Made by a program: the position numbers and the translations under genes
Shown here: positions 13,500-25,423 of the stretch, piece after piece
Layout: each line of letters begins with the position of its first letter
How positions within the stretch are numbered: the first letter of the stretch is position 1
Origin: Nissolia schottii
Taxonomy: Eukaryota; Streptophyta; Magnoliopsida; Fabales; Fabaceae
Length of the DNA: 64,000 nucleotides
Assembly: GCA_003254905.1 (NCBI GenBank)
Contig: QANU01107389.1
Span: 192,341-256,340 of the forward strand
Direction of reading: 5' to 3'
The notes under the pieces: model-generated
Told to the model about the DNA's origin: nothing
What the model saw: only the letters and a program-made list of their open reading frames with translations
Database searches by the model: none

Positions 13500-15240
13500 C
13501 TGGTTTTGTGTGGCTTAAAGAAGGGGGGTTGAATCTAAGCAAATGTTTTCAAAAAAACTTTCTGTTCTTTAAAATTTGTCTCCTAAAATTTCAGGAGATA
13601 TCTCCTAGTTTTCTGAGAGATAAGTTTTTATGAAAAACTCAATGTCTTTAAAATGAAAACAAAATTTATTTGAAGAGTAGAGAATGTAAAAGATAGAGGG
13701 AAAAGAAAATTCACACAAGGATTTATACTGGTTTGATTCCTTAACTGGAATCTACGTCCAGTTCTTCAAACGCCAAAGTCAATTTTCTTTCACACAAATT
13801 TCAAGTACAAAAACCAATAGTTCCTTTTACTCAGGAACTCTCAAATCAAAACAAAAGCTTGAAACAAAACATTTCTCTCAAGCTCTCTGTTACTCGCCAA
13901 GAAAAAATCGCAAACCACAAATATTTTCCAAAACAATGAAGACACTTAAAAACTTCAAATCAGAGTATAAACCAAAATAATCAGAGATGGAGAAGTTTGT
14001 ATGTGAAGCTCTTGAGAAGAATGTCACGAATGGTTTTTGCTCAAGTGTCTTGCTTTCTCAGTGATGAGGGATGACTCTTTTATGCTTGACCCTTGAGTAT
14101 TGAAGCTCAAGATTAGCTCCTTTGTTTTTGCCATTCTTTCTTGCAATAACTTGTGTGCTTTCTTCTTTTGTCTTCAATCATCTTGATGTTTTTCTCTCTT
14201 GACCGTTGTAAGGAGAACTTCTTGCTCCATGAATATTATTTTTCCAAATTTGCATCCATCACCTTCGTGTGTCTCTTTGACCGTTGGAAGGAGACCATTT
14301 GTTTCATGATTTTTGCTTTCTATTTTTTTGTTGCATCCATCACTTCCACCCTTTCTTTTTGTGAGCTTCTACACGTGATTTTTTTTTTCATTACAAAAAA
14401 AATTGCTTTCCATTTCTTTGTCCTATTCCATTTACTTCACTCATGGCTACATTATAGCCTTTTTGTATATGGAAGGTTTCTTGAAGAGAGTTTGTACTTG
14501 ATAGCTTTCTATTTCTTTATCACTTGATTTGTTTCTCTTTCTTCCTTTTCATAAATGTATTTCTCTTTCTTCCTTTTTAGCTTGTCATAAGTTCATATCT
14601 CTTTCTTCCTTTTTCTTTGACTTTAGCTGATGGAGTAGCAAGATTTGTGCTTCCCTTATTTTTCTTTATTCAAATTATTGTTTCCTTTTCTAATGAAGTC
14701 CAACTATGTCGAATAGTTCTCTGTCTTTCCATCAGATGAGGACATAATCTTGCTTGCTTCCAATCTTCCATCCAATAAATGTTGACAGCCTTATTTCCTT
14801 GTGTTGAAGATCTTTTTCTTTTAAGCGTTGATACCTCTCTTTCTTTCTTCCTCGAATCTGTCAGCATATGGAAAATATGTATTTTCCTTTCTTGCTTATG
14901 AGGGTGGTATCCATCTTATTTATGTGTTTCCTTTGCTGCTACACAATCTTGGTTTGTCAGTCGTGTATCTTCATGCTCTTGTCTTGTCAAGAGACAAATT
15001 TGCTGACCACCATTTTAGCCAAGGATCACAGATATCCCTTTTTTGTGATATTCATTATTTTGATAATTCTAACATTCATAATACTTTGGGCTGCTCTTTG
15101 AATACCCAGTTCAGCTCCAGCTATATTCGTTTTGGGCTGTGTACACATTGGATACATGTCCTTTTTTTTTGTGGTAACAATGCAGCAGGTTTGGGTCAGT
15201 CAAAAATAATTTTGCTAACAATAATAACTTAACCTGAAAC
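13500..15240. other. Probable degraded dispersed repeat, unclassified
   Basis: The block starts with a run around GGGGGGTTGAATCTAAGC and is compositionally unlike its flanks: pyrimidine-rich on the plus strand with recurring TTTCTCTTTCTTCC segments between 14,500 and 14,850. Open frames of up to 134 residues here are low-complexity F/L/S-rich readings with no domain. I could not find terminal repeats, so class and borders are unknown. Confidence 0.35.
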
Positions 15241-16670
15241 ACTTAGCACACATATTAGAATGTTCATGTAATGTTTGTCATCATCAATTTATTATTTTGC
15301 AGTTTTAATCAACAATCTAAATATGTCAAGTCTTGGTAGTGTCTAAAATTTTTGTTTGATAATTGATATCCTTTAACATTTTTTTTTAAAAATAGCATAA
15401 CTGCTCCCTGATAATAAACATAAAACTTAGTTATCTTTTTGTCCTATGGCCTCATTTAGGGATTAAATATGCGTTCATTAATTTCAAAACAAATTGAACT
15501 GGCTAAAGAAAATAATTTGAAGTAAAATTCTATTTAAGTTCATAGCATTAGTCCCGTGAAGATCGTTGTGATTATTAAGTTCATCAAAGATCTAAAATGC
15601 CAAAATAATTCATCCTTTTAATTAAATGACTAATTAAATTAAGTGACACAAAAAAAATTAATTTTTTTTAATCTATTTTGAATTGTTGATGGACTTATAC
15701 AATGGATCTTTAGAAGAATAATGTAATATCACATATTTCTCCCTAATTAGGTCTCTGTTTTCATGAAGCTTAATTTTAAAATGTGATCATCTCGTGGTTG
15801 ATCCAGACACCTTGTGCTGTCCAACCAAGTAGTAGCTGCGAAATTAATATGCCAAGCAAATAAATTTCACCAATAATGTTATGTGAAACCGTTGGATCAT
15901 GGACACCCTACAATTGTCATCAGCTCAAAGCGTGCCACTTGGGTTCATCACGAGCAGGATTTTGAATTCCACTGTTCACGGGCTATAGTCAAAAAAGCCA
16001 AATCAGAATAAATATCACTAACTTCTTCTCTACTACTAACTTCTAATTATAGGCAACAGTGCATGGGTCTGATCCCCTCATTCGAACACGTGTCCTGTTT
16101 ATATCTCCAAGTCATGAAAATTTGGTGAAACTAGTGAGTTGTGCCAATAGTACTAAGGGTGATTCAGCTGAGTGCATAATTTGGCGGCCAATTGCACATC
16201 AAGCTAGCTAGGTACCAACACACAACAATAAATAAAGGAACCAGAGAGAGGACGTTAAAATAATGAAATTAATCAAAGTGTGTTATTTAAATTTATTTTA
16301 CATGAAATATCATATTAATTTATGTATTAAATGAGATTTTATTAGAACTTATATTTTATTAAAATCTTATAAAATAATAAATAAAATACGAGTAAATATG
16401 ATATCTCACTCAAAATATGGACATGTAATATTTCTTTTAACCAAATAATGGAGATGGGTCACGTGAGGAGGGGGATTTTTGGAGAGGGGGAAAGTTTGAA
16501 ATTTGGGGAGGAGAAGGTATTTTCCATACGTAATAATAACACGAAAATAATTTGAAGGGAAGGTGGGCCCCAAGTATTAATTAATGAATAGAACCACATC
16601 ACACCAACTAGATACAATAATGTGTTTGAGTTGGCACTCAAAATTGGGTGCATGGCTTTGCTTACCCTCA
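15241..16670. other. AT-rich intergenic DNA upstream of first SWEET gene
   Basis: Nothing coding was recognised. The part nearest the SWEET gene (after about 16,450) is less AT-rich and probably belongs to its promoter. Confidence 0.55.
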
Positions 16671-16673
16671 ATG

Positions 16674-16809
16674 CATGCAATGCAATGCAATAATATCATC
16701 ATCACCATTATTGATTTGTAGTTTCATTAATGTCCATGCAACTATTACCATTGCTTGACCATGCATCCACACATGCATGAGTACGATATCTCATTGCCCC
16801 TATATATAA
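16674..16809 (+). promoter_or_regulatory. Core promoter of first SWEET gene: TATA box and RY motifs
   Basis: TATATATAA at 16801-16809 lies about 160 bp before the ATG, a suitable place for a TATA box with a start near 16,835. Upstream, the RY core CATGCA occurs at 16674-16679, 16760-16765 and 16772-16777, the last as the full palindrome CATGCATG. RY motifs are bound by B3 factors of the ABI3/FUS3/LEC2 group in seed-expressed genes; seed or embryo expression is an inference only. Confidence 0.55.
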
Positions 16810-16967
16810 ATGGATCTACTTTCTGTTTTCTTCAGTAGGTGGCAGAGAGTGTAACAGAGATTTAAGTTAGAGCTAGGTATCTAGCTTCCCTTCAAACCTT
16901 CCTTCTCTCCTCTTCTCTCATTCAATTAATTCAGGGGAATATTTTGTGGGGGAGATATTCCAAAACC

Positions 16968-18501
16968 ATGACTCAAAAGGCTATTGAGGTTTTCGTCATT
17001 GGAGTTTTAGGTATTTTTACACAGATCTCGCTTAATTTGTATTGTTTTTATCTTTTTGGTTATTATCATTTTTTATTTACGTTTCTTCCTTTTCAGTCAG
17101 GAAAATGAAAATGTGTTTGTTCAGTTTATTTAACCAAAAAAAAAAAAAATTCCAATAAAGTCACTCTTAATTGAGGTTGCAAATATATGTACGTACTGAG
17201 ATGAATTTCCTCAATTTGTGGTGAATTTTTGTAGGTAACATTGCCTCCTTCATTTGCTTTCTAGCACCTATGTAAGTATTTTTAAATTGTGATGCTTAAT
17301 TAACACTGATTAATGGTAGTATTCAGAAATTAAGCAGCGGCATGCATGCATGGTTGTGTTTGTAGGATGACATTTTATCGAATTTGCAAGAAGAAATCAA
17401 CGGAAGAGTTCCAATCAGTTCCATACGTGGCAGCACTCTTCAGTGCAATGCTTTGGATTTTTTATGCCTACATAAAGCAGGGTGAATTCCTCATTATCAC
17501 CATCAACACATTCGGTTCTGTTATTGAGACAATTTACCTTGCCATCTATCTCACTTATTGCCCCAAGAAAGCTAGGGTGCGTATGATTTATTGAATTAAT
17601 TGATCTTAATTGATGTCACTTAATGATCATCAGCATGCCTCTCTCATTAATAACCATATTAATATGTGAGTGTGTGCATGATTGAACTTACTTTGCAGAT
17701 CTTCACATTGAAGCTGATTTTCTTGTTCAATTTGGGGGGAATATTCTTGGTTGTCCTTCTAACGCACGTCCTAGCAAAAGAAAGAGCAGAACGTCTTGAG
17801 CTTCTTGGATGGATTTGCGTTGTCCTTTCTATTAGTGTCTTTGCTGCACCTTTAAGCATTATGGTGAGTATCTTATTGAATTAATTATTATTATTATTAC
17901 TACTGCTGCTTGATACAATTTTCTCACCAAAATTCACCAGTCATGCATGCGTGAACTAATTAATTTTGTTTAAATTGCAGAGAGTGGTCATCCGCACCAA
18001 AAGTGTAGAGTTCATGCCTTTTCCTCTGACAGTCCTCCTCACAGTAAGCGCATGTATGTGGATGACATACGGTATTCTTCTCAGAGATATCTATGTTACG
18101 GTAAGCGATAATAGGATTCAATTATATTTATATATATATATTGCCACGTCATCATAAGTATTTTGATGTATTCTTCTTGTGGACAGCTTCCGAACATAGT
18201 GGGTATCACATTTGGCACAATTCAGATGGTGCTGTACGCAATGTACAGAAGGAACAAGCCGGTGAAGCTGCCAGAGCACAAAGGAGACATCGCCATTAAT
18301 GATGAAAACGCTAATAATAATAATAATGTTACAGCCGTGAATGATGGGAACCCTCTGCCCCCAATTGATATTGAGATTGGAGAAGAGAAGAAGCGGCAAG
18401 ACCAAGTGGCTAATAATAATGCTACTGACCAAACACAGAACAACAACATTAACAAGGCAGGCGAAGGAACTCAACTTCAAAAACAAAAGGGGACTAATTG
18501 A
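16968..18501 (+). CDS. SWEET: SWEET sugar transporter, clade III type, 296 aa (first of two)
   Basis: Seven-transmembrane bidirectional sugar uniporter of the MtN3/saliva family; clade III members move mainly sucrose across the plasma membrane. Six exons join in frame: 16968-17010, 17235-17271, 17366-17576, 17699-17863, 17981-18100, 18187-18501. Two MtN3 triple-helix repeats are clear: [20 protein letters not shown] and [13 protein letters not shown] in the first, FAAPLSIM and [13 protein letters not shown] in the second. The four conserved prolines of the family (AP, VPY, AAP, MPF) are present, as are the pocket asparagines in ITINTFG and LPNIVG. The P-x-P after helix 1 seen in its neighbour is MM here. 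Exon 3 ends at a weaker donor (GTGCGT), chosen because it preserves the family junction KAR-IF. The tail of about 80 residues is unusually asparagine-rich (NENANNNNN) and charged, with no domain. Clade placement is by eye from the [13 protein letters not shown] signature; individual orthology is not assigned. Confidence 0.95.
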
Positions 18502-18572
18502 GTTGACCACAAGTTTGAAGAAATTAAGAGGGAGTACTAGTTGTGAACTTGTTGTGCCTCTTTATCTGTATG

Positions 18573-18596
18573 ATCTCTCTCTCTCTCTCTCTCTCT
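18573..18596. repeat. CT microsatellite in the SWEET 3' region
   Basis: About twelve CT units roughly 70 bp after the stop codon, presumably inside the 3' UTR. Confidence 0.9.
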
Positions 18597-18649
18597 GCCG
18601 CCATGTACGTGTCGTTCAAATTTGTGTGACGTTGTGAAACCTATATATG

Positions 18650-19945
18650 TAAGGGGGAGACACCATATACACATATAATAGAGTATATCTATATTCTACA
18701 CATAGTTCTTCGGTTCCATTTTATGTAATTTCTCTGCTTTTGTTTTTGTTATGAAGCAACCAAAATTAGTCAAAGAGTTCATAGCAGTTATCCGCTCCCA
18801 AAATCTTAATTCTAAGCGCATCGATGGATGGATCATCTGCATGAATTCTGATTATGTTTTTTCTTTCTTTTTTGGTGAATACAAATTTTGTACTATCGAA
18901 AGAAAGGCCTTCATGTCGTAAAATTACTTACTACGTCACTTTTCCCATCCTCAATTGAATGTTAATAATAATAAAATAGATATATAAAAGAGAAAAGTAA
19001 CTATTAATTGAGACATTTTGTTTAATATAATTAATGATGTAATTCTTCTAACCAAAGTTGCTTACATAATTGCAAGTATCTAAAATTTTTTAACCATTCA
19101 CTATTTTTAAAAATCCGTAACTATTTCTCGGAGAATATAGAAATTATGCACATATTTTTGCTGATTAATTAAAGATGGAGAAAGGGGACGAGAGATTTTA
19201 ATTGTAGGACAAAAATGTTGAAACACGAAAGGGGCTGAACTACTGAAAATAAGCGATTCGCCGCAAACGTCAAGTCAAAAAGGAGGGCCGAAATTATTGT
19301 ATGCATAAATGCTCTGTAAACGCTAAACAGTACTAAAACGAAAAAAGAAGCAAAATAGCTGTGGCTAGTTGCAAGTTCTTTATCTGCTGCTACTTCCAAT
19401 CTTATTCTATTTTTCCTATTGTGGGAGTGTGATTCTTAATCTGGTGCTTATTGTTATGGCTTATGTATAGGCTCACTTAGGTCTCGTTAAGAGCCCAAAC
19501 TACACCAATCTTTCTATAAATCTTGATTATTGATGTGTGATCATTTTTTAACTCTAACTTCCTTCACTTAAAATAATAATTAATTTGATCGACAAAGGTT
19601 CTACAAGTATCCATTCCACCACTCTTTACCATGCCATGTCGGAACTAGGAAGGAGAAAGCGATTCCGCCGGTCAACGTCCCCAATTTTCTGTTCATCACT
19701 CTCACCGATTAGGTGTCCCACACTCTATAATGTTACTCTCGGTAACACTTATATTCCCGTGAAAGTTAACTTTCTTCTTGGCAGAAGATGCATAAATAAT
19801 GAAATATTTTGCCACCAAAGCAAACGCCATGTGATTCTTAACGCATGCCAAGCAAACCCATATAGGGTATAAATTGATCAGGTTGTTATTGACCAAAGGA
19901 CAAGAAACTAAGGTTGTCTTTGTACGTAACATTTTTAAATTTTAT
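18650..19945. other. Intergenic DNA, no gene seen
   Basis: Downstream flank of the first SWEET gene, including its presumed polyadenylation region near 18,680-18,730. No conserved coding signal or element border was recognised. Confidence 0.55.
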
Positions 19946-20464
19946 GGAAGAGAATTTCAGTTATTTAATTGAATTTCTTTTATTTTAAAAATTTATAATT
20001 TGGATAAAATAGTTATATTATATTTTTTATAAAATATTTTGGTTGGATAATAAAATTATATTTGTTTATTTTTAAACAAGGTCGATCGAAGGTGACCCGC
20101 AGGCGATCTGAAGTGGCCCACCGGTGATCCACAATGGTCAGCTCGCAATCAACAATGGCCAATTGATGATCAAAGGTGGACAATCGCCAATTAGAGGTGG
20201 CTAACTGATGATCGGAGATGTCCAGCCAGTGATCGGTGGTAACTGACTAGCATTGGGCAATTGTCAACTAATGTTCAACCATAGTCAACCGGCGATAAAT
20301 AACGAATAATAGATGATGAAGGGAATTTTAGAATTCTTTATTAATAAAAAAATTAAAATTTACTCTTTCTAAGTATATAAAATACTTAAATTTTTTTTTT
20401 TAAAAAAATTCATTTAGTATCCAAATAATTTCTTTTAAAAAATGTCAATTAAAATTCTCTCAAA
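19946..20464. mobile_element. MITE-like element with degenerate terminal inverted repeats around a minisatellite
   Basis: Two very AT-rich flanks face each other around a GC-richer centre. The left flank begins AGAGAATTT...AATTGAATTTC and the reverse complement of the right flank begins AGAGAATTTTAATTGAC, so the outer ends look like diverged inverted repeats. The centre is the 21-bp minisatellite listed separately. No coding region and no clear target duplication. Class (hAT or Mutator type) is not resolved. Confidence 0.45.
20084..20293. repeat. 21-bp minisatellite, ten units in exact register
   Basis: Ten consecutive units of exactly 21 bp, each opening with a variant of GATC and carrying a core near GGTGGCCAA; a consensus is about GATCAAAGGTGGCCAACCGGT. 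Units differ by several bases each but none changes length. A further 21 bases (20294-20314) keep the opening only. Stops in the forward reading make a protein repeat unlikely. Confidence 0.85.
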
Positions 20465-20476
20465 AATTATAATATC

Positions 20477-20600
20477 TTTTTTTTAGGTTGTCTATCCGGT
20501 ATCTAAGGCTTAACCTTAACTAATTCAGGTCGACCCAAGTTGTGAATTAAAGACTTTACCTAAGCGATACCAAATTATTTATCACTTGGACGAACCCCTT
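20477..20600 (-). mobile_element. tRNA-derived SINE, short copy
   Basis: On the minus strand it reads GGTTCGTCCAAGTGATAAAT...TTGGTATCGCTTAGG, then GGGTCGACCTGAATTAG, AAGCCTTAGATACC, GACAACCT and an A tail. The order and sequence match the longer plus-strand SINE at 58,967-59,145. The part between the A-box-like head and GGTCGACC is shortened, so the B box is missing. It sits directly against the right end of the MITE-like element. Confidence 0.75.
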
Positions 20601-21118
20601 ATGGTAGGTATAATATCTTTTGAAAATACTACATCCAAATCCAAGTAAAGGTTTTTCCGCAATTTAAGATGATAGACTTAAGAGCTTTGTGGCCATAAAT
20701 AGGCCAGCTAGATTGGAACAGAGACAAGCTCTGTTCAAAACCTCAAAACTGAAAGGATTTTAATGGGACTTCCTAGCTAGTAAAGCAACAGCGAAAATTT
20801 ATTAATCACAACGAGTGATTTTTAAGGGGAAATTTTTATTTGTTCTTAAAACAAAGAAAATTTCTTATTTTCATCTATTCATTGTGTGACACTTTATCTA
20901 ATGTGGATTACCCTTGTTTCTTAAACTCAATTTCTAGTGATGTAAAAAACCGAGAATGCTAATCAATAAGGGATATTTCGCTAGCACCAACACTATAAAA
21001 AAATTGACTTAAGCTTTTTTTTAATTAATTACACTTTAAAAAAAAAAGTGTCTAATGGCATAAAAAGAAACATTTTTGTTCACAAAGATAGACACTTTGT
21101 AATACTTAAGGTTGTCCT

Positions 21119-21180
21119 CAATTTGACAATTTTACGGGAGGTGTAGCTTAAGAATCACTTTTTGTAAAATTGTCAAATTG
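21119..21180. repeat. Perfect 17-bp inverted repeat
   Basis: CAATTTGACAATTTTAC at 21119-21135 is the exact reverse complement of 21164-21180, with a 28-base loop. It may be the pair of ends of a tiny element or a chance hairpin; no gene lies beside it. Confidence 0.75.
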
Positions 21181-21189
21181 AAGGTGATT

Positions 21190-23440
21190 TTAAATGATAT
21201 GAATTTTCACGGCAAGTATATTACGTTGTATAAGTAATAAAATCAAGTATAATATACTTCAGTTGTCGATCCCATGATGACAAATTAATTGTGCAAATTA
21301 ATTGATAATTATAAAGATTGAAAGAAAATGATGTTCTTGTTGAATTGATATGAATAAAAACTAGAAAATTTAAGAATTATAAAGGCAATGAAAAGGATTA
21401 AATTCTGATGATAAAGGAGGTTAGGGAACTTGAATTTGCTTACGCTAATTTTACTAATTTTAATTTCAATTATTCAGTTCTTATTTGACTCTGTTAATAA
21501 TAAAATATTCACTCTTAATCACTAACCTCTCTCGATAGTCAACCATTTTCTTTCAACATAACCGATCACCTAATCTCTTAGTATGAACAAGCTAGGCAAA
21601 AACATTAACATTCTATGATTTCTTTAACACGATTGCACAAACCGCACAAATTATCTCTAATTATAGCTAGCTTGTGGTCAATTCTTCATTTGCACTCTTC
21701 TACTCCTTTTCTCAAATTGTATATAAGACTAAGGTTCATATGATTGAAGATCAAGTAACCAAAGCATTAAGTATAGAAGAATGAACTAAAACGATAAACA
21801 AACAATTACTAAATAACCTCGAATCAAAATTAGAAATTAAACATAAGTTACATCAAGACCCTAACCTAAAAAGGATTAGTTCATCCTTGAATTAGAAAAC
21901 AACATAAGATGATAAAGAGAGAGAGAGAAGAATAATACCTTAGAATGACGATTCTTGATCCCCTTTGTAACTCTCAAATTCTCTCTCAGAACTCTATTCT
22001 TAGTGATTTCTAGCTCCAGATGATGATTTTTCTTTGCTCCTCTTGTCCCCTTTTATAACCTCAGTCCCAAGGCAATGAGTGTGTCAAATCCTTGTCAGAT
22101 TCCACGTCGAATCCGCATTGAGATTGCAAAGTTACCACCATTGGCACTCGAGCTCTGGAATTGGCGTTCGAGCTCTACATTAAAACATGTGTTGATACGC
22201 GTTTTGATTCCTCGTCTAATTTTGCGTTTGAGCTCGAAACATTTTTGTCCTGGCACTCAATCTCTAATATTGGCGCTCAAGCACTATCCTCTGCTAGAAT
22301 TCTAGCCACCGAGTGCCAAATGCAATGTTTGGTCTCCAACCTCTCTGAGTAGATTTCTGAACACTGGAATTTTAGCTACCTAACACTCCATACTTCTCCC
22401 AGGGATCTTGGGACCTGAAAAACCATGAACAATCCTATGATGGATGCCTATATGCATGATTTTTGCTAAACCTAAAGAGAAATCAATTTATTCAATGCAC
22501 TAAATATGATGCTAAAATGCCAAAAAAATGCATGAGTTAGTCTAAAAGAAATTTGAAAGGACAACCAAAGATGCCTTTCATAGGAGAGTTACCATTAAGT
22601 ATTATGAATTTTTGTCTTTGTTAATAAAACTATTTTTTTAATATCATAGAAAACATTTTTTAAGTGTAGCCGTATGTCAAATTTATTGTACCAAATGTGA
22701 TTTTAGGTTAAATTTGTTTTAGTAGAATTAATTAAGAATTTCTCTCAAATTTTAATTGATGTTACTTAATTAAAGGCATTGTTCGATCATTTAAAACATC
22801 GCACATCCATTTAAGATTATTTTAATCACTTAAGAGGGGAATGAGATCGTTTTGCGCATATAGATTAACCAATTTTGAATTCAAAATAGCTTATAATTAA
22901 AACTTTTTGAATAATTTAAATAATAATTATTATTTCTCAGCAAAAGACGTTTGCCAAACATTCAGTTATAAGTAAAATCAATGGGCGGGAGATTTTGACC
23001 TATCATACCATGCATTCTGAATATTTCCAATCTCATAGTGCAATCGACCCAAAATATACGAGAACCTAGCCTATTAGGGTTGTTGTTGATTCTACCACCG
23101 TTGATATATGACAAAAATATCTTCTCTAATAATTTAGACGCTGACTTAGTTAGGACCGCCAATTTTTAATATGGCATTAGAATTTTTCTTATACTTAATC
23201 GATGTATGACCTCTTGCAAATAAAATTAATTTTGCATTTATTTAAAATCAAATTAAGTTAATACGACTTTAAAACAAAGCAAGTGAACAATAATAGTCCT
23301 CTTTAAATATGCTATGTATAATTATTTACCCCCTCTACTACGAGAACGCGCCACCACCACACCACAACGAGGGATTGTGAATCATTCACTGCCCCAGCTA
23401 CTAGTGAAGTCCAGTCACCAACGGAGCTCGCGAATCACCC
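21190..23440. other. Intergenic DNA with a probable unclassified repeat
   Basis: Between 22,140 and 22,285 the phrase (T)TGGC(A/G)(C/T)TC(G/A)AG recurs about five times (for example ATTGGCGTTCGAGCTCT), in a GC-richer patch inside AT-rich DNA. This suggests a fragment of a dispersed repeat, but no ends were found. No gene is supported. Confidence 0.4.
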
Positions 23441-23465
23441 AACACCGCCACAACCGCACCATCAT

Positions 23466-23985
23466 TGCATCATAAATTGCACAAATTTTTAACATCTTAG
23501 TGAACAAGCATGTATAACAATCGTGCACAAACATATAAAACAAATAACACAAACTAGTATGTGAACAAATCATATGAACGAGTAGTACACAAACTTTTAC
23601 CATTTATTGCACAAACATGTACAACATATGTGCATAAACATACCACACAATTAACACAAATTATTATTTAAGAAAAAAGAGGAAGAATGCGTGCACAAAC
23701 TTTTAACATCTTAATGAGCAAACATGCACAGCATACGTGCACAAACATATGAAACAAATAATACAAACTAGTATGTGAGTAAAATAGATGAATTAGTAGT
23801 GCACAAACTTACCTTCTTATTGCACAAACATGTACAACATACGTACATAAACATATCACACAATTAACACAAATTAGTATGTGAGCAAGATAGAGGAAGG
23901 AGTAGTGCACAAACTTTTATACCTCATTGCACAAATATGTCAAACATAAATGTACAAACATATCACGCAATTAACAAAAACTATG
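23466..23985. repeat. Degenerate tandem array built on GCACAAAC
   Basis: Units of about 107 bp, pairing into a roughly 215-bp higher-order period: GCACAAACATAT(A/G)AAACAAAT at about 23,523 and 23,740, and GCACAAAC(A)TGTACAACAT-type segments at about 23,610 and 23,825. Copies are diverged. The array is broken on its right by the solo LTR at 23,993. Confidence 0.7.
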
Positions 23986-23992
23986 ATGAATA

Positions 23993-24258
23993 TGTTAAGT
24001 TTCATCTTGAATTAGGAAAATAATAGGCACGAGAAAACAAGAGAAAGACAAAGAAAATATTAGAAGAGAAATGTTTGTTAATCTTGTGTTGTCGAATACA
24101 AATGAACCAACGCCTATTTATAGGCTAGGCAGAGAATCAGGACAATAATGAGAAAATAAACCTAATAACAAAGTGAATCAATTTAAATCAATCTAAATCA
24201 ATCTTGAATATAATTTACGATATGCTAGGATATTAGAATATCTCAATATACTCTAACA
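23993..24258 (-). mobile_element. Solo LTR with perfect 5-bp target duplication
   Basis: A 266-bp block starts TGTTAAG and ends CTCTAACA on the plus strand and is flanked on both sides by GAATA (23988-23992 and 24259-24263). Read on the minus strand it opens TGTTAGAG and carries a TATA-like CTATAAATAGG about 140 bp in, as expected of an LTR promoter. With no internal region it is a solo LTR. The perfect target duplication suggests it is younger than the array it sits beside. Confidence 0.88.
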
Positions 24259-24263
24259 GAATA

Positions 24264-25423
24264 TGTAGGAAAGGGATAATGATGATGAATATAACGAAAA
24301 ATCAATTAAATCAATGAATCGATCAATGGTGAAGAAGCATTGAAGTTGAGAGTTTTGTGATTGCGTTCGAATGAATGAGGACTTGTGTGAGTGTGAGCGT
24401 AAATCCCGTGAGATTCTGTTTTTCAATTTTTGATATAGTATAAGATGAATATTAAATGATCGTTTAAAATCGATGATAGCAATACAGTATAGATAACAAA
24501 TATTTAGGTGTACCCAAGGTGAGTTACACCAATCTCCTACAATTAGGTGATTAATTGATTGTATTACGTACAACATCCACGATACCTAATAGTAATTGAG
24601 CATTGCATTTTACCTTGACATGCTTTTACTCGAAAATGCACGAGAATAGATCGAAGGGTAGTTATTCAAGGTTCGAAGAAATAATTAACAAATAAATATT
24701 AAAAAAACAAAAATTAAGTGGACGATTTAAAGTAATAGCACATGAATTCGTGCTGAATCCTTTGCACTCTCGATCATTTTCCATAATCATAATTATATGA
24801 AGATTCAGATTCAAATTTAAGAATTTTCGGTTAATAAATCATTTGTAATTCAACTTTGATTATTGGTGATTTGATTTGAAGTTTGAAAATGGAGTAAACT
24901 TTTGTTATAGACTAAATTGTGAGATAATTTCAAAACTCGAATAATTGAGCCCAGGCCTAAGGGTTAGCCACAACACATAAAAAATGTCTAAATAGGATAA
25001 CCTTACATATAAATGCTTGGCCCAAATATAATACTGGTCGCGTAAAGTGATTCACCCACGTGCTAGTAGGCCAGATCAAAGCATAAATGAGGCTTATAGA
25101 TTCATCATGGCTAGACCGGCGTAACAACTCGAAGTAAAAGCTCATAAGGTAAAGAAATTATATTTCAACGCAACAATCACTTTACAAGCTCTTATATAAG
25201 AGAAAATAACTCGAGCATGTATGACTCTATTCAAAATATTACTCATATTACATATATACTACTTATAACTTGAACATTAAATTGAATTTGCATGCAAGTT
25301 TCACCATCGACGTGCTCAATCGTGGTCACTTTTGCCATGTCAAATTTTCATCCTACGCTTTAAAAGTAATCAACTCTAAAGGTTCAGATAAGCTCATCTC
25401 AACCTGATTTCTTGATGAATCAT
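24264..25423. other. Intergenic DNA, no gene seen
   Basis: AT-rich spacer between the solo LTR and the CACTA element. Short open frames here lack any domain. Confidence 0.55.

Larger units (their letters stand above)
8649..13500. other. AT-rich intergenic DNA, no gene seen
   Basis: No coding region is supported. Contents include a perfect 22-bp-arm AT hairpin (9626-9676), a short CACACT array (10965-10989) and numerous AT-rich runs. No identifiable element borders were found. Confidence 0.6.

Noticed and set aside
14153-15232. F/L-rich open frames up to 134 residues suggesting membrane proteins
   Set aside because: They come from pyrimidine-rich low-complexity DNA and have no start context, splice structure or family motif.
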